A stretch of 64,000 nt of DNA from Varroa destructor (Eukaryota; Arthropoda; Arachnida; Mesostigmata; Varroidae). The first letter of the stretch is position 1. Every line of letters begins with the position of its first letter. A program made the position numbers and the translations under genes. Below the pieces are notes generated by a model, which worked only from the letters and a program-made list of their open reading frames with translations, was not told the DNA's origin and did not search any database. Shown piece by piece: positions 34,503 to 46,598 of this stretch. The stretch lies in contig NW_019211455.1 in NCBI RefSeq assembly GCF_002443255.2, forward strand, positions 43,784,649 through 43,848,648. The letters run 5' to 3'.

Positions 34503-34807
34503 GTAAGTTTGATGTATCCGAACTTATTATGCTGACCTGGTTGTTAGCTCTTCCTCTTGGAGCCCGACACAAGGGAAGGATTTTGATTCCTGGATATACA
34601 AAGGTTGAGCATAGACCAACTTAGCGAAGGTCCGTGGAGGGGGTCGTTTTCGTGAAGTGTGAGGATGTTCGTCTCATACGCTGCTGGTCAGTATTGCTTC
34701 TGTTGTTTTTGACTATGTTAGTCATTCGGATGCTAGTCCGTGGGAGGGAACTCTTAGGATTACTACTGGCAGCTGGGAAGTCATTGACGCCTGCCAGCGT
34801 ATCTTAG

Positions 34808-35029
34808 ATGGTCGAAGTAGATAGCTCGAACAGTACATTTTGCCTTTACGGGGTCACCAACGACGTCATCGAAGTATGTGGCAATCGCTATCGCCGATGG
34901 CCGTGGCCAAGAAAAAGCAGTAGCAGTGAGGTTGTGGCAGTGTTGGGAGCGGTCGGTGAGGCCATCAAGCAAAAAGTTTCCGTATCCTGCTCCCCCCCCC
35001 CCCTCGCGTTTGGCAATCCAACGTCCTGA
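34808..35029 (+). CDS. Candidate terminal exon or small ORF, 73 aa
   Basis: CAGCGTATCTTAG immediately precedes an ATG at 34808, so this may be an exon in phase 0 or a start codon. The 73 codons begin MVEVDSSNSTFCLYGVTND, include a W-P-W-P patch, a serine run and AVLGAVGEAI, and end in TGA. A run of 12 C (34992-35003) encodes consecutive Pro near the end, and slippage there would change the C-terminus. It joins in phase to the microexon at 34474-34502. A shifted frame (34878-35111) is also open. Family unknown. Confidence 0.33.
   Translation: MVEVDSSNSTFCLYGVTNDVIEVCGNRYRRWPWPRKSSSSEVVAVLGAVGEAIKQKVSVSCSPPPLAFGNPTS
34992..35003. repeat. Poly-C tract
   Basis: Twelve C residues inside the candidate exon at 34808-35029. 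Confidence 0.95.
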
Positions 35030-36841
35030 GTCCAGAGTGGCCGTTATCGTCGTCGTCTGCGGCCGCCTCCTCGTCCCCGCCTCCGTGCCTCGAGGGAAAA
35101 AGAGTACTTGAGTTAGTCATCCAGCCCACCATTTCAGCGTCAAACTACCCAGCCTGCAATTACTAGTGACCAGTGAACAGCATAGGGGTCTGCTGCCCCT
35201 ATCTTATCATGAGGTCTGCTGCTCATGGCTAAGAGAATTCAAAGGGACTTTAGCATGTGGAGAGCCAAAAAACGCAATGAAACAGAGAACCAGATTGGTA
35301 GACTGTGAACTCGTGTGTATAGCCGAGAGCTGACTATGTTGAAAAAGGCAGAGAGGAAAGAGCATAGGAGAAATCTATGTCACGACTGCTACAGCGACCT
35401 CTTTTCCCTCTCATCTATATATATATATATATATATATATGCGGACTGTAGGCTTTGCTAGTAAGTCAGCTTGTTGTCATGGTGACTGTACTCGCCACAG
35501 TCACGGAAAGCCTCCTTCCTTGCCTATTTCGGTAGCTCGTTTCTGAGTTTCTTCTACAGAAGCACACACTACGACATACTATGGGTCGCTAAGAGACGTA
35601 GTTGCTTTTAGCTACGCAACTAGCCTTCATCTGTCACCAAGTGACGGTCGCCTCAATTCAGGCTTGCCCTTTCCTGGCCAAGATTTGCCTTCTCGAAGGC
35701 CCTCGTTGCCTGCTGCCTCTCCTTAACCGAGATCATAGTTGGGCAGGAGTTTCTAATACTTCAGTAGGACGCAGCAGTACACAAAGTTGATCTCGTAGTA
35801 AGTTGGTTAATCCAGAAAGGAAATCAAAAGCTGACGAGGGCCAAATAGGCAGAGAGGTTTAAACTCTACAGTTTGCCTTTATTTTCCCTTGTCTACAGAA
35901 TGAGTGACCTCCTAAACAGAGCTAGATAGAGGCAAAAGTAAAACAAAATAGATGACGCACAAACAGTACTGGTATGACAATACTGAGACTGGTGAGTCCG
36001 GTTGTTCTCCGAAAGTTAGATCGTTTCTCTGATTAGGTCGCAATAACGAGAAAAGCGCATCTCGGGTCCATTCTAGCCGGGGGCAGCTGGCGGGGGAGTA
36101 CCGCCGTGGGTTTGCTGGAGAAGTCCGCCGGTTAACGCGTTGTTGTGCCGTCTGCCAAACCGTTCTACTTTACTTACCAGTGTGTAGATACAATTTACGA
36201 TGCGTGATATCCAGCATAGTAGCATCAACAAACACTACGTTGTCTTAAGAGTTCCTATACTTTATTTATTGGTTGCAAGCATACAGGTGCCGACTCACTC
36301 GCCTAACTGTCACGCAAACGGAGGCTGACAGCCTATATGAGGATTGGACCCAGGGGACCTGATGAGGCAGAAGTACGAAAAAGGAGTACACTTAATAGGA
36401 AAAGTGGAGGGCGCAGGCTTTTACAGCTTCCTGCCGGTTGTCGCATGCTACTACAGGAACAGAGGTGCTTCAGCATCTGACATTTTCTAGAGAGTCTTGC
36501 AGAGCTGCTATCCTGTACTTGCCTCGTTCATAAAGGATGCATAAGTGGTGACGGGTAGGAGAACCCTTCGTCTTTTCAGATTTAGACGATGTATCAGGCA
36601 GTGTCTGGGGGACTGTTGCTAGGGGTAGTCGGTCGGGCCAACACTACACACATTTCGGTGAGTTAAGTGGAGATTGTATCGTAAAAGTGGAATGTCCGTT
36701 GTGAGAGCGAAAGTCGAAAAAACTGCCAGCCCAAATCCCGCATTAAGGTAGGCAAACGTCCCTTATACCGATTTCTGTATAGATTTGCTTGGTCAAGGCA
36801 ATCTCCAAGCATCGAATGCCCAATCCTGCCTACTTATTCAG
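35030..36841. other. Island remainder with TA microsatellite, no supported gene
   Basis: Short frames only (such as 35602-35790). A perfect (TA)n run occupies 35415-35440. No splice-supported exon was found. Confidence 0.4.
35415..35440. repeat. (TA)n microsatellite
   Basis: A 26-base TA run preceded by CTCATC. Confidence 0.95.
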
Positions 36842-36973
36842 GCAGAACCTCTCCCAGTGTCTTTACTGGAGTTCTTTCTGTTTGGTGATATCGGCGATAC
36901 TGTCGCGGTAAATATTCTTTTGAGTCTTGTCGGTCTTGGGGAAAAGGACAAACGTCTTGTATCGGGGGTATAA
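36842..36973 (+). CDS. Candidate 3' terminal exon, 43 aa, hydrophobic
   Basis: The acceptor CCTGCCTACTTATTCAG is good. In phase 0 the exon encodes 43 codons to TAA, starting AEPLPVSLLEFFLFGDIGD, then a hydrophobic run (TVAVNILLSLVGLG) and a charged end (EKDKRLVSGV). It could be a short membrane-associated tail. A minus-strand frame at 36834-37076 (80 codons) covers the same DNA and is equally plausible, so strand is unsettled. Confidence 0.28.
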   Translation, partial: AEPLPVSLLEFFLFGDIGDTVAVNILLSLVGLGEKDKRLVSGV

Positions 36974-39021
36974 CGATAGGGGAACCAAGTTGTCTACGTA
37001 GCTCGTAGAACGTTAACAACACAAAACATGAAGGGACGTTAGATAAGTGGGTCGCTTCCTTGTTGGCCAAAGGCAACTCGATGGCCGCAACGAGCCTGAG
37101 AAAAGCGAAGGGGCCTTGTAGGGTCGAGCGATGTTAGGGCTGTCGCCAGATGGGACAAGATGGAGCACCGTTTGATGAGCGTTTATCGTGTGCACAGGAA
37201 CGTGTCGCTCACTTTCGACATGGTGAGGTTCAGCCATATGCTACTCTACCTAGGGTTTAGATCTAGCCAATAGAACTCTACGAGTTAGTGGTTTCTTACG
37301 CTGGCAGACAAAGCCGAAAAGGCTTAATGGCATTCAGAAATAGCACATAATTTCAGCGTAGGTGAAATAGATTATTGGCTACTGTTCAGAGGTTCTTTTC
37401 CTAAAATCGTCCCCTGGTGCCTCTTACCATATTATGGTCTACTTTCTTTATAAATTTGAGTAGAATTTGGTCTTTTGCAAGAGTAAACGTATTTTCTGTT
37501 ACCTAAATTTTACATGATTTAGTATTTCATGCCATTTCCAATAACGCTACCGTCTGACACAACAAGAACTGCTCGTTACGATAACAACCTTCGACAAGTT
37601 CGTAATGAGTTGAACTAATAGTTAATAGTTCGATGTTCAGTCGGATGAGTAGATGGAACCGAGTATTAAACTATTCCAAATATCTATTTCAAAGATCTCG
37701 TAATTCGATTGGCAGCACACGGCGCCAAACCGCGTTACACGAATGGAAAACTGACTTTTCCTTATGCCCTCGAAAAATTATTGACGCCTGTGGAAGTCAG
37801 GGTTCAAGTTAATTTACCACCTTAATTGTTAATAGAAGGAATACTTGCGAACAAATGACACGTCATCCGCACTTAGCTGCTTTAGGGGGGCTCGTGACAT
37901 TTACGCGTTAGCAAGATTGAGCTCATTTTCGCTCCCATCTTTTTTAGCGTGACCAGTTTAGCATGACGTGCCACCTATGATCAAATAATGCCGGACTTAA
38001 TAGAACTTAATTCAATCGTATAGTTTGTACCCGATCAGTTAGATCGATATGTGTTTAGTGTCATTGAAGGCGTGCCAGGCGATCAGTGACCAGGTAAGCG
38101 ATACATTTATCCAGCAGGGAGAAACGTAGTCGTTCCTGTTGTTAGTCTGCTGGCTTGCATGGTCGACATTCTACCTCGTAAAGGCAATCATCATTGGTAG
38201 CAGCTGCGCAGCGTGAGCTCAACTACTTGTGCGCAATGCAGACGACCCGCTAAGATATCGCCCGCAATACACCTATGTACGTACAGAAAAAATGTAATAA
38301 AATAAATTGCAACGATGGTGCTATTGCTCCTGCCTATCGCTACCAACAAACCACACAGACGACCTATTTAGCATGATATTGATTATCTAGGGAAGCCAAC
38401 GCGTGCACGTGTTGGTGAAACACTAAATAATCTATCGTTTAGAAACTGGGCACAAGAAACATTTCCGTTTCGACCAAAATTCTTTTCTGCTATGTCTAAT
38501 CACAATTTGTATATGTGTGCACACATTTCATTCTATTCCACACTGAGACTTGCCTGTGCCACTGTCTCTGCTTGTGTGAAAGCACAGCGTCCACGGGAAG
38601 ATCTCGAAACTGCATTTGAAGAACAATTAGATGCACAAAAGATCTAGTAATCTAGTTCTAAAAACCACCGGGGTCAGGGCTTTTATCGAAGCCTGCATGA
38701 GTTATTGGTATGGCGATATATTGTCCGAAGCATTGTGTGAAAACGTCACAGAAGTTCTGCAAAGTCTACGTCCTTGACGAGCTAAAGCGCACCGCCAGTC
38801 ATTGAGTTAACTAGCCAACACGTGCCGCATTCGGCCGGCAGTTTGTTTTCTCGTTCGCCACAACGCACCATTAGTTAGCGATAGCAACCCGTAGGTTCTG
38901 AGACAAGGGCCGATATAGAGTTACACTGCAGGACAGACTGTGTACAGGTTTAGGTGTGAAAAATGTGATTTTTCTTAGCGGGTGCCAGAATATGGAAGGT
39001 TTTGGAAACAAACGTTTTTCC

Positions 39022-39061
39022 TAGGCATTATTCTGTTTTTAGGCATAATCCTAGGCATAAT
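39022..39061 (+). repeat. Three copies of a TAGGCATAAT-like unit
   Basis: TAGGCATTAT (39022), TAGGCATAAT (39040) and TAGGCATAAT (39052) lie within 40 bases, spaced 18 and 12 bases apart. Confidence 0.6.
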
Positions 39062-39894
39062 ACGTGTTTGTATACTGTACTGAAATAAGGGCAGTTTCTA
39101 ATACTCGATTGATACTAAAGTCCGTGGATCTTTTCGTTGCGCAGCTTGAGCAACAACGGTAAATCCCGCTAGCAATACTAAAGATACTGTTAATGACGTA
39201 TAGAAGTAAAGAATAGAGTATACTCACGTATTGATACTGCGCAGTTTTCCTTTACTTAGTGCTCTAAAAGAAGGATTCTGTTTGTCGTTAGTACTTTCAT
39301 TCCATAATAACGAAACATAAGAACATGTTTGGTCGTCGATTTTTTCTATTGCTTTTCATGTAGGCGGAAGTATCCGGAGAACTATAGTCAGGCTCGAATT
39401 TTACCAAAGCGAAACGTAACAGGAAGCTGCATTAGAAAAGTTGCTTTAGGGAACTTGCCTCGTAATATTTCCTTAAAGTTATAGTTCTCAACACAAATAT
39501 TTATCTGACATGATATGATATCTGATTCATTTACTCGAATTTAGAACTCTGCGTTACACTCGCTTTATGTTCGTCTGATGCTTTTCATTAGCAACAATTT
39601 ACTTGTCCCCATGAACGAAATATATAGCCTAATCAGACTGATGATAAACGAGCCTATGATTATGTTTGTAATTTACTTTATTTTATTAGTTTTTATCCGT
39701 TAGCTGCCCGGCCACATCTCGCAGTTTTTTCTGTTATTTGTGCATTCTTTCTTTATTAGCACTATCTGTTTATATTCGAATATGTTTTATAGATTATCTC
39801 ACTGCATCCACTACGAGTTTGTTTTCTGTGTCGTTCCACTAATTCCCAGCCGATTTGAATTTATTACGCCTTCACGTATATTTTAGATATGAAG

Positions 39895-39916
39895 GAAGGT
39901 GCTAGTTTGCACCTTC
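39895..39916. repeat. 8-bp hairpin
   Basis: GAAGGTGC pairs with GCACCTTC around the loop TAGTTT. Confidence 0.6.
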
Positions 39917-40043
39917 GTACCCTAATACCATATAGCTTATAAGGAAATTACTATACATACATACTATTCCGCCAATACCCGCCATCTTCAGCGAACCGTT
40001 CATATCAATAACGATACCCAGACCTGTCAATGCGCGTTCCCCA

Positions 40044-40060
40044 CCTAACCTAACCTAACC
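40044..40060 (-). repeat. Interstitial TTAGG array, reverse orientation
   Basis: CCTAA occurs three times plus CC on the plus strand, so the TTAGG strand is the minus strand. It faces opposite to the array at 22112-22136, 17.9 kb away. Confidence 0.85.
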
Positions 40061-40360
40061 CATCCTATGTATACATAAAGTATTCATTTCTATTCAATGT
40101 ATGCAATACCCGACCACCACTTCCGCAATACGATCATAATATATAAGCTCTTGTAGTGTGTAGTTTCGTGGTAAGCGACATATGGCACATAAGTTCTACA
40201 GTTTTAAATTAAGGTCAACAAAATCCAGATAGATGAGCCTGTAACTTTAAGGTAGAAACGTACTATATTTAGGCGAAACGTAGATTAGACGGCAAGCTTA
40301 TCTCTTCTCCATATAAGTGGTCCTGTCTCCTGTAAGGTGCTATAAAACTCGTATTTGCAG

Positions 40361-40456
40361 ACCTTCGAGAAGCCTGCATATGCAAATTCTACTGGAACTT
40401 CTACCCCACTTATTATTGATTTTATCGCGAAAAACTTAGCCCCAATATACGTAGAG
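40361..40456 (+). CDS. Candidate internal exon, 96 nt
   Basis: The acceptor ACTCGTATTTGCAG and donor GTAGAG-GTGGGT bracket exactly 32 codons in phase 0-0. The frame stays open for 47 more codons beyond the donor, 79 in total, which is unusual at this AT content. The peptide begins TFEKPAYANSTGTSTP and continues LIIDFIAKNLAPIYVE. If the donor is not used, the longer frame (to 40597) would be a terminal exon ending LSELS. Family unknown. Confidence 0.4.
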
Positions 40457-40597
40457 GTGGGTAAAAATCACCCGATAATTTTGTGGTTTTGGATTTGCAA
40501 AATAAAATTTTATGTCTCCATTTTACATAGGTTAAAGCTGCAAAGGGAAGGCAAATTATTGCCATATAAAAACATATTTCTAAGCGAATTAAGTTAA

Positions 40598-42988
40598 CGA
40601 AGACCTTCCAATTGATTTTCTCAAACTCTCAAGGGACTTTTTACTACAGTCTTGTAATACTACACATTAAAGACGCCCGCTTCCGATTCGAACGTCTCTC
40701 CGTCCTGCGGATTAGTCTCCTTTAATCAAGGTACTTCTACTGCTATCCTATGATTGTTGACGCACTCGACTCAATTACCCTGTCAGCACGAACGTACTCT
40801 TACCTAACACCAATGTTATCCCTAATATTTACTATCGTATAGTTGTGATGAAATCGCATTAATCTGCGTCTGTGCACGCATAGAAGCTAACCACGAGATC
40901 GACGCCGATATTAGCAGCAGCGTCAAGAGCGCCGACCCGTTCCTGGTGTTCCAACCGATGTTCCTGGCTATGGTGTTGGGTATGAGAAGCGGCATTCAGT
41001 CAAAGGCACAGAAAAGCGGAGTAGGCCCATTGTGATTTTAACCATCTGCGTACACTTACACATAATCCCTCAATTACACAAACATTTGCCGTATCGTGAA
41101 TAGTGCGAAGTTCTGCGAGCAAGTATTACTCAGCATTGACTCTGGTATAGCGCGAGAAATCAAACTCCACCTGATCCATGCTTTGGGGCATGACAACTGG
41201 CCATCGAATCACGGTCTAGGATAGACGGATGGTAGAAGGAAAGGTGGCGGCTTCTTCATGTGTTCGCATGCTTATGCATACGGAGGCAGTTTGATGTATT
41301 CATCGATTTCTACTCACTGCATAAGCGAAGACCATGCATGCCAGTACCAGTACAGCATAGTCAAATACGTGGGGTCATTGAACCGAATTGTTTGGTTTGT
41401 GTATCAAAGGTTCACCGATGCACCGATGGGTTGCGGACGTCGGGGTGCTTGTTCGAAATTTGGGTTGAGATGCAGTCGCTAAAGCTTACGTATTGTCAAG
41501 TACTCCAACAAAGGCATGAGTTGAGAATGGGTACAGAATGAAATCTAAAAGAAACAGTAAAAATCGAATAGAGGTCCCGGCGGAAACAGGCCCAACTATT
41601 AGCACTAAGCTCCGTACTCAGCCATTGGAAAATAAGTTCTATGTTAATGGCCGCCATGTGCAAAACAATCTATAAATTTATCAACGAAAAAGTGCCTACA
41701 TAGTGATTCGTAAAAAGGAAGTCGTCTTGAATTAATGAATAAATAGAGAGGCGAAGCCTTGTATTGTAATATGGTTGTATATAGTAATCGTTGCCATAAA
41801 TGATCACACAGTGGAGCTCAAAGCTTTGAATTGCTTCTTATCAAACTTAGAACGCAGAACTATTCCCTGATATTCGAATCATTATATTTAAAAAAAAAAT
41901 AATTTGAATACTTTATTTTAAGATATACTTTGCTTACTAACATATCATAATCTTAAATCTTGCTAATATCCGTCCGCTTTTTCGCCTCACCTCAATACGG
42001 CTCTGAGGAAGTCATTGTCACGGCATCACTTTGCTTTTTTTTTTTTAAAAAACAACTTCAAAACACGAATGACAGGCGCGATCGTCATTCAGCTGATGAT
42101 TACCGGGGGCCTCATGAAAGTTTCTTATAAATATATTGGAATTTTCCAAAGCTTTATACGAAGCTCTCAGAATCATGGGCCGTGAGTCCGCGTGCTGTCG
42201 GTTTCTCCCCTAATATCTAGGAGTGGGGAGTAATCCCCAGATAAGGCCAATCACTTCAAATACGCTTACGAAAAACGACATTTTTCTTACAACGATAATC
42301 ACTTACTAAAACTTAACGGTGGCAATATGGCAGCGTTTTTCAGTGAAAAGTAGTTTCCCTTTTTTAAATTTTTCTTCTGTCTTAATTATGCCGTCAAAGC
42401 CGTTTCCCGTTTGTTGCTTGGACTCTTCACATTCGAATAACATGTGCCTAAAAATATGCATTGAGTGACGCTCATACATATGCGGTGCGATTCAGGAGAA
42501 AACACAAACGTTTGGTCATAAGATTCATTTGAGTTTGTGGGACCCATGCTCACTAAGCCCAGTAAGTGAATACGTCTACTATGACAACTAGCTTCCTTAG
42601 CTATTTAAATAACTCATGTAAAGCTTTGTTCTCAGGTGGATCAAGATGTGCAGATATTTGATGCAGGTATGACAAATAGGTAGGGTAGAAAAATGTGGCT
42701 ATGATCGCTTTACTAGGCCTCCTTCACTCGAATGCCTTAGAGGCAATGCTGGAGGCTGGGAATCATAGGGCGCTTGGTTACAATCCCGTAGACATTTATA
42801 TGCAAATCGATCCAAATTTTTACTAGTGGATTTGTCAATAGAGGTCACTAGTATTATCGAGATGAATTTTTCGCTTTTGTCACGACTGGCGGTTCTTACA
42901 ATGTGGTGAGTAATGACGTAGGCCAGAGATGGAAAACGTTCAATGTAATATTTGGCATTCGGCTACGAACGTGTATTTGTTTTGTTAG
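40598..42988. other. Mixed spacer, no supported gene
   Basis: Two overlapping plus frames near 41258-41541 occupy a small GC-richer patch without good splice context. The rest is AT-rich with A and T runs near 41890 and 42038. Confidence 0.4.
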
Positions 42989-43182
42989 ACGAAGGAAGTG
43001 GCTTGACGCCGAATGGTGGAGTAATGCCTCCTGGTGGTGATAGCTTTTTTTGCCCCACGGCCCCCGCGGACGGCACAGGTGGCACGGGTAGTGGCTGCCC
43101 GATGTGTAGCTGGTGGACGTTACTTGGTACGTTTATATTTCGCTGTGGAAGGGCGGCGGTGGCCCTGTTTACGGTTTGCTGA
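42989..43182 (+). CDS. Candidate exon, Gly/Pro-rich
   Basis: The acceptor TATTTGTTTTGTTAG precedes 42989. The frame is open for 64 codons to TGA at 43180. The first 35 residues are low-complexity and rich in G, P, T and D (NGGVMPPGGD, then ADGTGGTGSG), followed by a C and W containing part (CPMCSWW) and a hydrophobic end. A donor-like CACAG-GTGGCA at about 43078 could end the exon after the glycine-rich part. Two other plus frames overlap its 3' half. Family unknown. Confidence 0.33.
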
Positions 43183-43622
43183 CGTTGAGCCCACCGCCTG
43201 CCGCCCCGTGGGCATCACTTACACTTAGACTTTGTCTTTGTGTCAGCTGCTGGGCTTGTCTCGATCGAACATTGCCTTTCGAGGAAAGGTGGCCAAGCGT
43301 GACAAATATCTGCTGAAACGTTGGTTTCCTTTAAAGCCACGGACAACGACCATAGCCTTTAATATCTTAGGGAATATTTGCAGAAATCCAGTGACATTAG
43401 AAACTTCAAAAAGACCAAGCAAGGTACTACGATGGCAAAAAAATCGTAGTCTGTAAGTGAGGAAAGACTGCTGTACCTGGAAACATATATTTTCATCAAC
43501 AGATGAATCTATGGAAAATTTCCAGGCATAAGAAAGGATTTCAATGATGAGCAAAAATAAATGGCCTATACCTAGTCAGTTGGTGAACGCTATAAGATGA
43601 AATATTCGATTTATTAATTGCT

Positions 43623-43918
43623 TTATAGCCCCACTTGGGGCTTTTCTTTCTGATATATTTAGATTTATGAAATCATTCATTGAACAAAAGTTACAGGAAC
43701 TACGTCATCTATTGCCTTGGAGAGGAGAGATGCCGCTTACAAAAGATACAAAAAAAAATTATATTAGACGCTATGACTATTTGCCAAGGATCAAAAACGT
43801 GAGCACATCGGAGAGGGTAAATCTATATAAGCCAAAATAGCTTATTTTTGAGAAAATATCAGTTAAAAACATTTATTGCCCGTATATAGCCCGTATAGCC
43901 CCACAAGGTGGGGTTATA
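43623..43918. mobile_element. MITE-like element with terminal inverted repeats
   Basis: A 286-bp segment (43628-43913) has ends GCCCCACTTGGGGCT and, read inward from the right, CCCCACCTTGTGGGGC. These match as CCCCAC(C)TTG(T)GGGGC. Both ends are flanked by TTATA (43623-43627 and 43914-43918), consistent with a 5-bp target duplication. Each terminus is itself a small hairpin. The interior is AT-rich and non-coding, with a partial repeat CCCGTATA near the right end. No transposase is present, so it would be non-autonomous. Two chance GC hairpins are the alternative. Confidence 0.4.
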
Positions 43919-45171
43919 AGTAAGGTTATAATGAAAATATATCAGCCGCTAATTATTTCATGCAAGGAGATCAGTTACTCAATAAAGCTATAAGGAAAAC
44001 CTTTCTAAAGAACTAAAAAAAACTAAAAGGAACTGTGGCCATGACTAGCAAAGACAATGCTTCATAACGATTTAGTATCAAGTTAGATAGGACAAAGGCT
44101 ATGACAGTTCTGCTGTGCAGTGCGAAGTCGGGTTTCGAAAAGCTTGCCCAGTAGTAGACCTACGAATTGTTCAACGGATGAGGGGGAATATAACAATGGG
44201 CACCCCGTCCTCCGAAGCTAATTCGACAGCACTGCTGTCGCTGAAAACTACAATGGCTAGGTATGGTTTTAATATAATTATCTATGATAAATTCTGATCA
44301 GTAATGGTAATTTAATTGAACTAGTCTTCTTTGACGATGCAGTGACTGTTAACAGTTACTTTAATATACTGGCCTGCATATGATGATGACGACGAATCTT
44401 CTTTTCAATAGCATGTAGCACTTGTGCACTGTTATCGTGATGAGAATTCTGATGACAATTTTTCAGACAAATGAATTGGATGAAGAGGTCTCGTAGAACA
44501 ACCTTTCTTTCCACTCCCATACCTGATCCCAATGGGCTTTTCCTTGTAAAAATGCGCTTAAAGATAAGGTCTATACCAGAGAAGTGACGACATTAAAACA
44601 CTGAAAAGCCGTAGTTGAACGAGTAAATTAATAGCCCATCATTATCAGTAGCGTATTGACCTGAAGGGTAACAGTTTTTGTATAACAGAAACTAAATTGA
44701 CAGCTTCTGATCGTAACTGCTGATACTCCCGTTAACCCACCATTTTTATAGTGGAGGAAGGCCCATTTTTTTTCTGTAAGAAAACAGTAAACCGGTCATG
44801 GGGGAAGACAAGATGTCCTTTTGTTTGGCGATTCGAATTTAAATAAGTTATTGTTTTTCTCTTCACGTTGGAAAAGCAACTGCCAAGATCAAATACTTTC
44901 TTTGTTGCCCGAAATTGACAGTTGACGTTATTGCCGGTTTTCATACTGTCCTTACAAAATCCCAGGAAGATTTTCATGAGGTATACTAAACAGTTTTCAA
45001 TAAGTATTATATTTGAAAAGTTCAAAAACTTATCAAAATGGCTTAAAAGATTATTTTTGATACACCGGAATTTTTCACGCAGAACTAAACAACTGTTTTA
45101 GAAAGGAATATATGAATTGTCAATTAAATCGTTTAAATAAGCTCCAAATATTAGTCTGTTTGAGATTTTTT

Positions 45172-45236
45172 TGCGCTTTTTGGACCTATTGGGAAATTTT
45201 TGGCCGTCTTAAGCCTCTGCATTTTTGGAACATTCC
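45172..45236. repeat. Diverged dispersed repeat, copy 2
   Basis: Partner of 3933-3975, sharing TGCGCTTTTTGG and the TTAAGC...TGCATTT block, with about 20 extra bases between the two matching parts. Both copies are in the same orientation. Confidence 0.5.
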
Positions 45237-46598
45237 TCCTCCTCCAGTCACCTAAAGACCTCACCTAAATTGTACTTAAATAGAACTTTTTTTTTTTTAT
45301 TTAAGTTGTATTTTAGATAGAACTAGTGCATTTGATCGACACTTCAACTGTTCTACCTACCAACATCGTTTGGCGTACGGTTAACGTATTTCAGAAACGA
45401 CAAGTGAGTGCTTTAAATTTCGAATTGCATGAAATAGTAATTTTATTGGATAAATGAAAATATATAGCATATACATTTATTTGATTCATGTTCTAAAAAA
45501 ATAACAATGTACGTTACTAGATACACACTGTATACTTTATTGACACGTGACTTTTTGACCTTCTATAGGTTACTTGTTCTTAACTCATCTTGTCTACACT
45601 CGACGCTCATCTTCAACAGAGATCCAAACTAGCCTTCAACCCAGCTCGATCCAGAAACTTACGATGTGGGAAACTATTTAATATGTGGCCAAACCCGAAA
45701 CCGTAGCGTCCATGTAACCTTCTGCGTTGTGTATCCTCACTTGTCATAGTGATCGGTTATCTTGAAGCCATTTATCAAACCGGCCCGAACGTGTCGCGTG
45801 TCGAATTCAGCGCGGCAATGATCTTGTGACTCCAAAAGCGTAGTGATTGGATTGGTAAATGCGTGTCAAGGGACCCGTAGATTTCTACAGCGTAAAAAAA
45901 GTAATTTCTACAAGTGCAGCGATCATTACGATAAATTTAACAATCGTCATGTGAAATTCAAGTACCTTCCACAAGTCACGAGCAGCGTTTTACGGCAAAG
46001 AAGCATTGCCCTACAGAGTAGATACGATGTTTTGTCAATCCAAGAGCTTTTAATCTGAATATTAAAGATCGATCTTCTTCCGGCTGACTTTGCTAAGGTA
46101 AATCAAGCCGAAGTAGGCGTGCAGGGTGGCGCGCAAAACAAGAACAGAGGATAGGTTTAGACCTATAACATGAGAGAGATGTTCTCTGCTCAAATCGAAA
46201 CGTCATTAAGAATAGATCGTCACGCGTTGAATCTATAAACATCAGGCAATCCAACAGTGGAAGATCGTGCCCAACTAGTGGGTTGTTCCCCTTCAAACAC
46301 CGTTAGGAGAGTGATCGGGCCAGAAAGCAGAATAGCCACATCCGGTCAAAATTATCGTGCATGCTTAGGTCGGTCCCTTCTTTTTACAACATCTACGTCT
46401 TTAGTGCTTGTCGTCGCTGCAGGCCTCAACCTGAACTGGGCGGAACTTTAATTTGACACCATATGCATTCAGCAATATTTGTGGAGTTTAGGTTCGCACG
46501 AATCTATTGGAGCGTGCGGGACGACACGTTCATATTGGCTAAGATATTTACTCAGATAAAAGAAAACGTTTGATACGGATGTCTTTATGTTATCGTAC

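Larger units (their letters stand above)
37240..40360. other. AT-rich spacer, no open frame of note
   Basis: About 3.1 kb with no frame of 60 codons. It contains a 20-bp imperfect palindrome (38396-38415), an E-box-containing GTGCACGTG, three TAGGCAT units, an 8-bp hairpin at 39895-39916 and the reverse-oriented TTAGG array. A long intron or intergenic DNA is likely. Confidence 0.55.

Noticed and set aside
43627..43642. GC hairpin followed by TTTTCTTT, resembling a rho-independent terminator
   Set aside because: The window is eukaryotic, no bacterial gene ends there, and the hairpin is better explained as one end of the MITE-like element.
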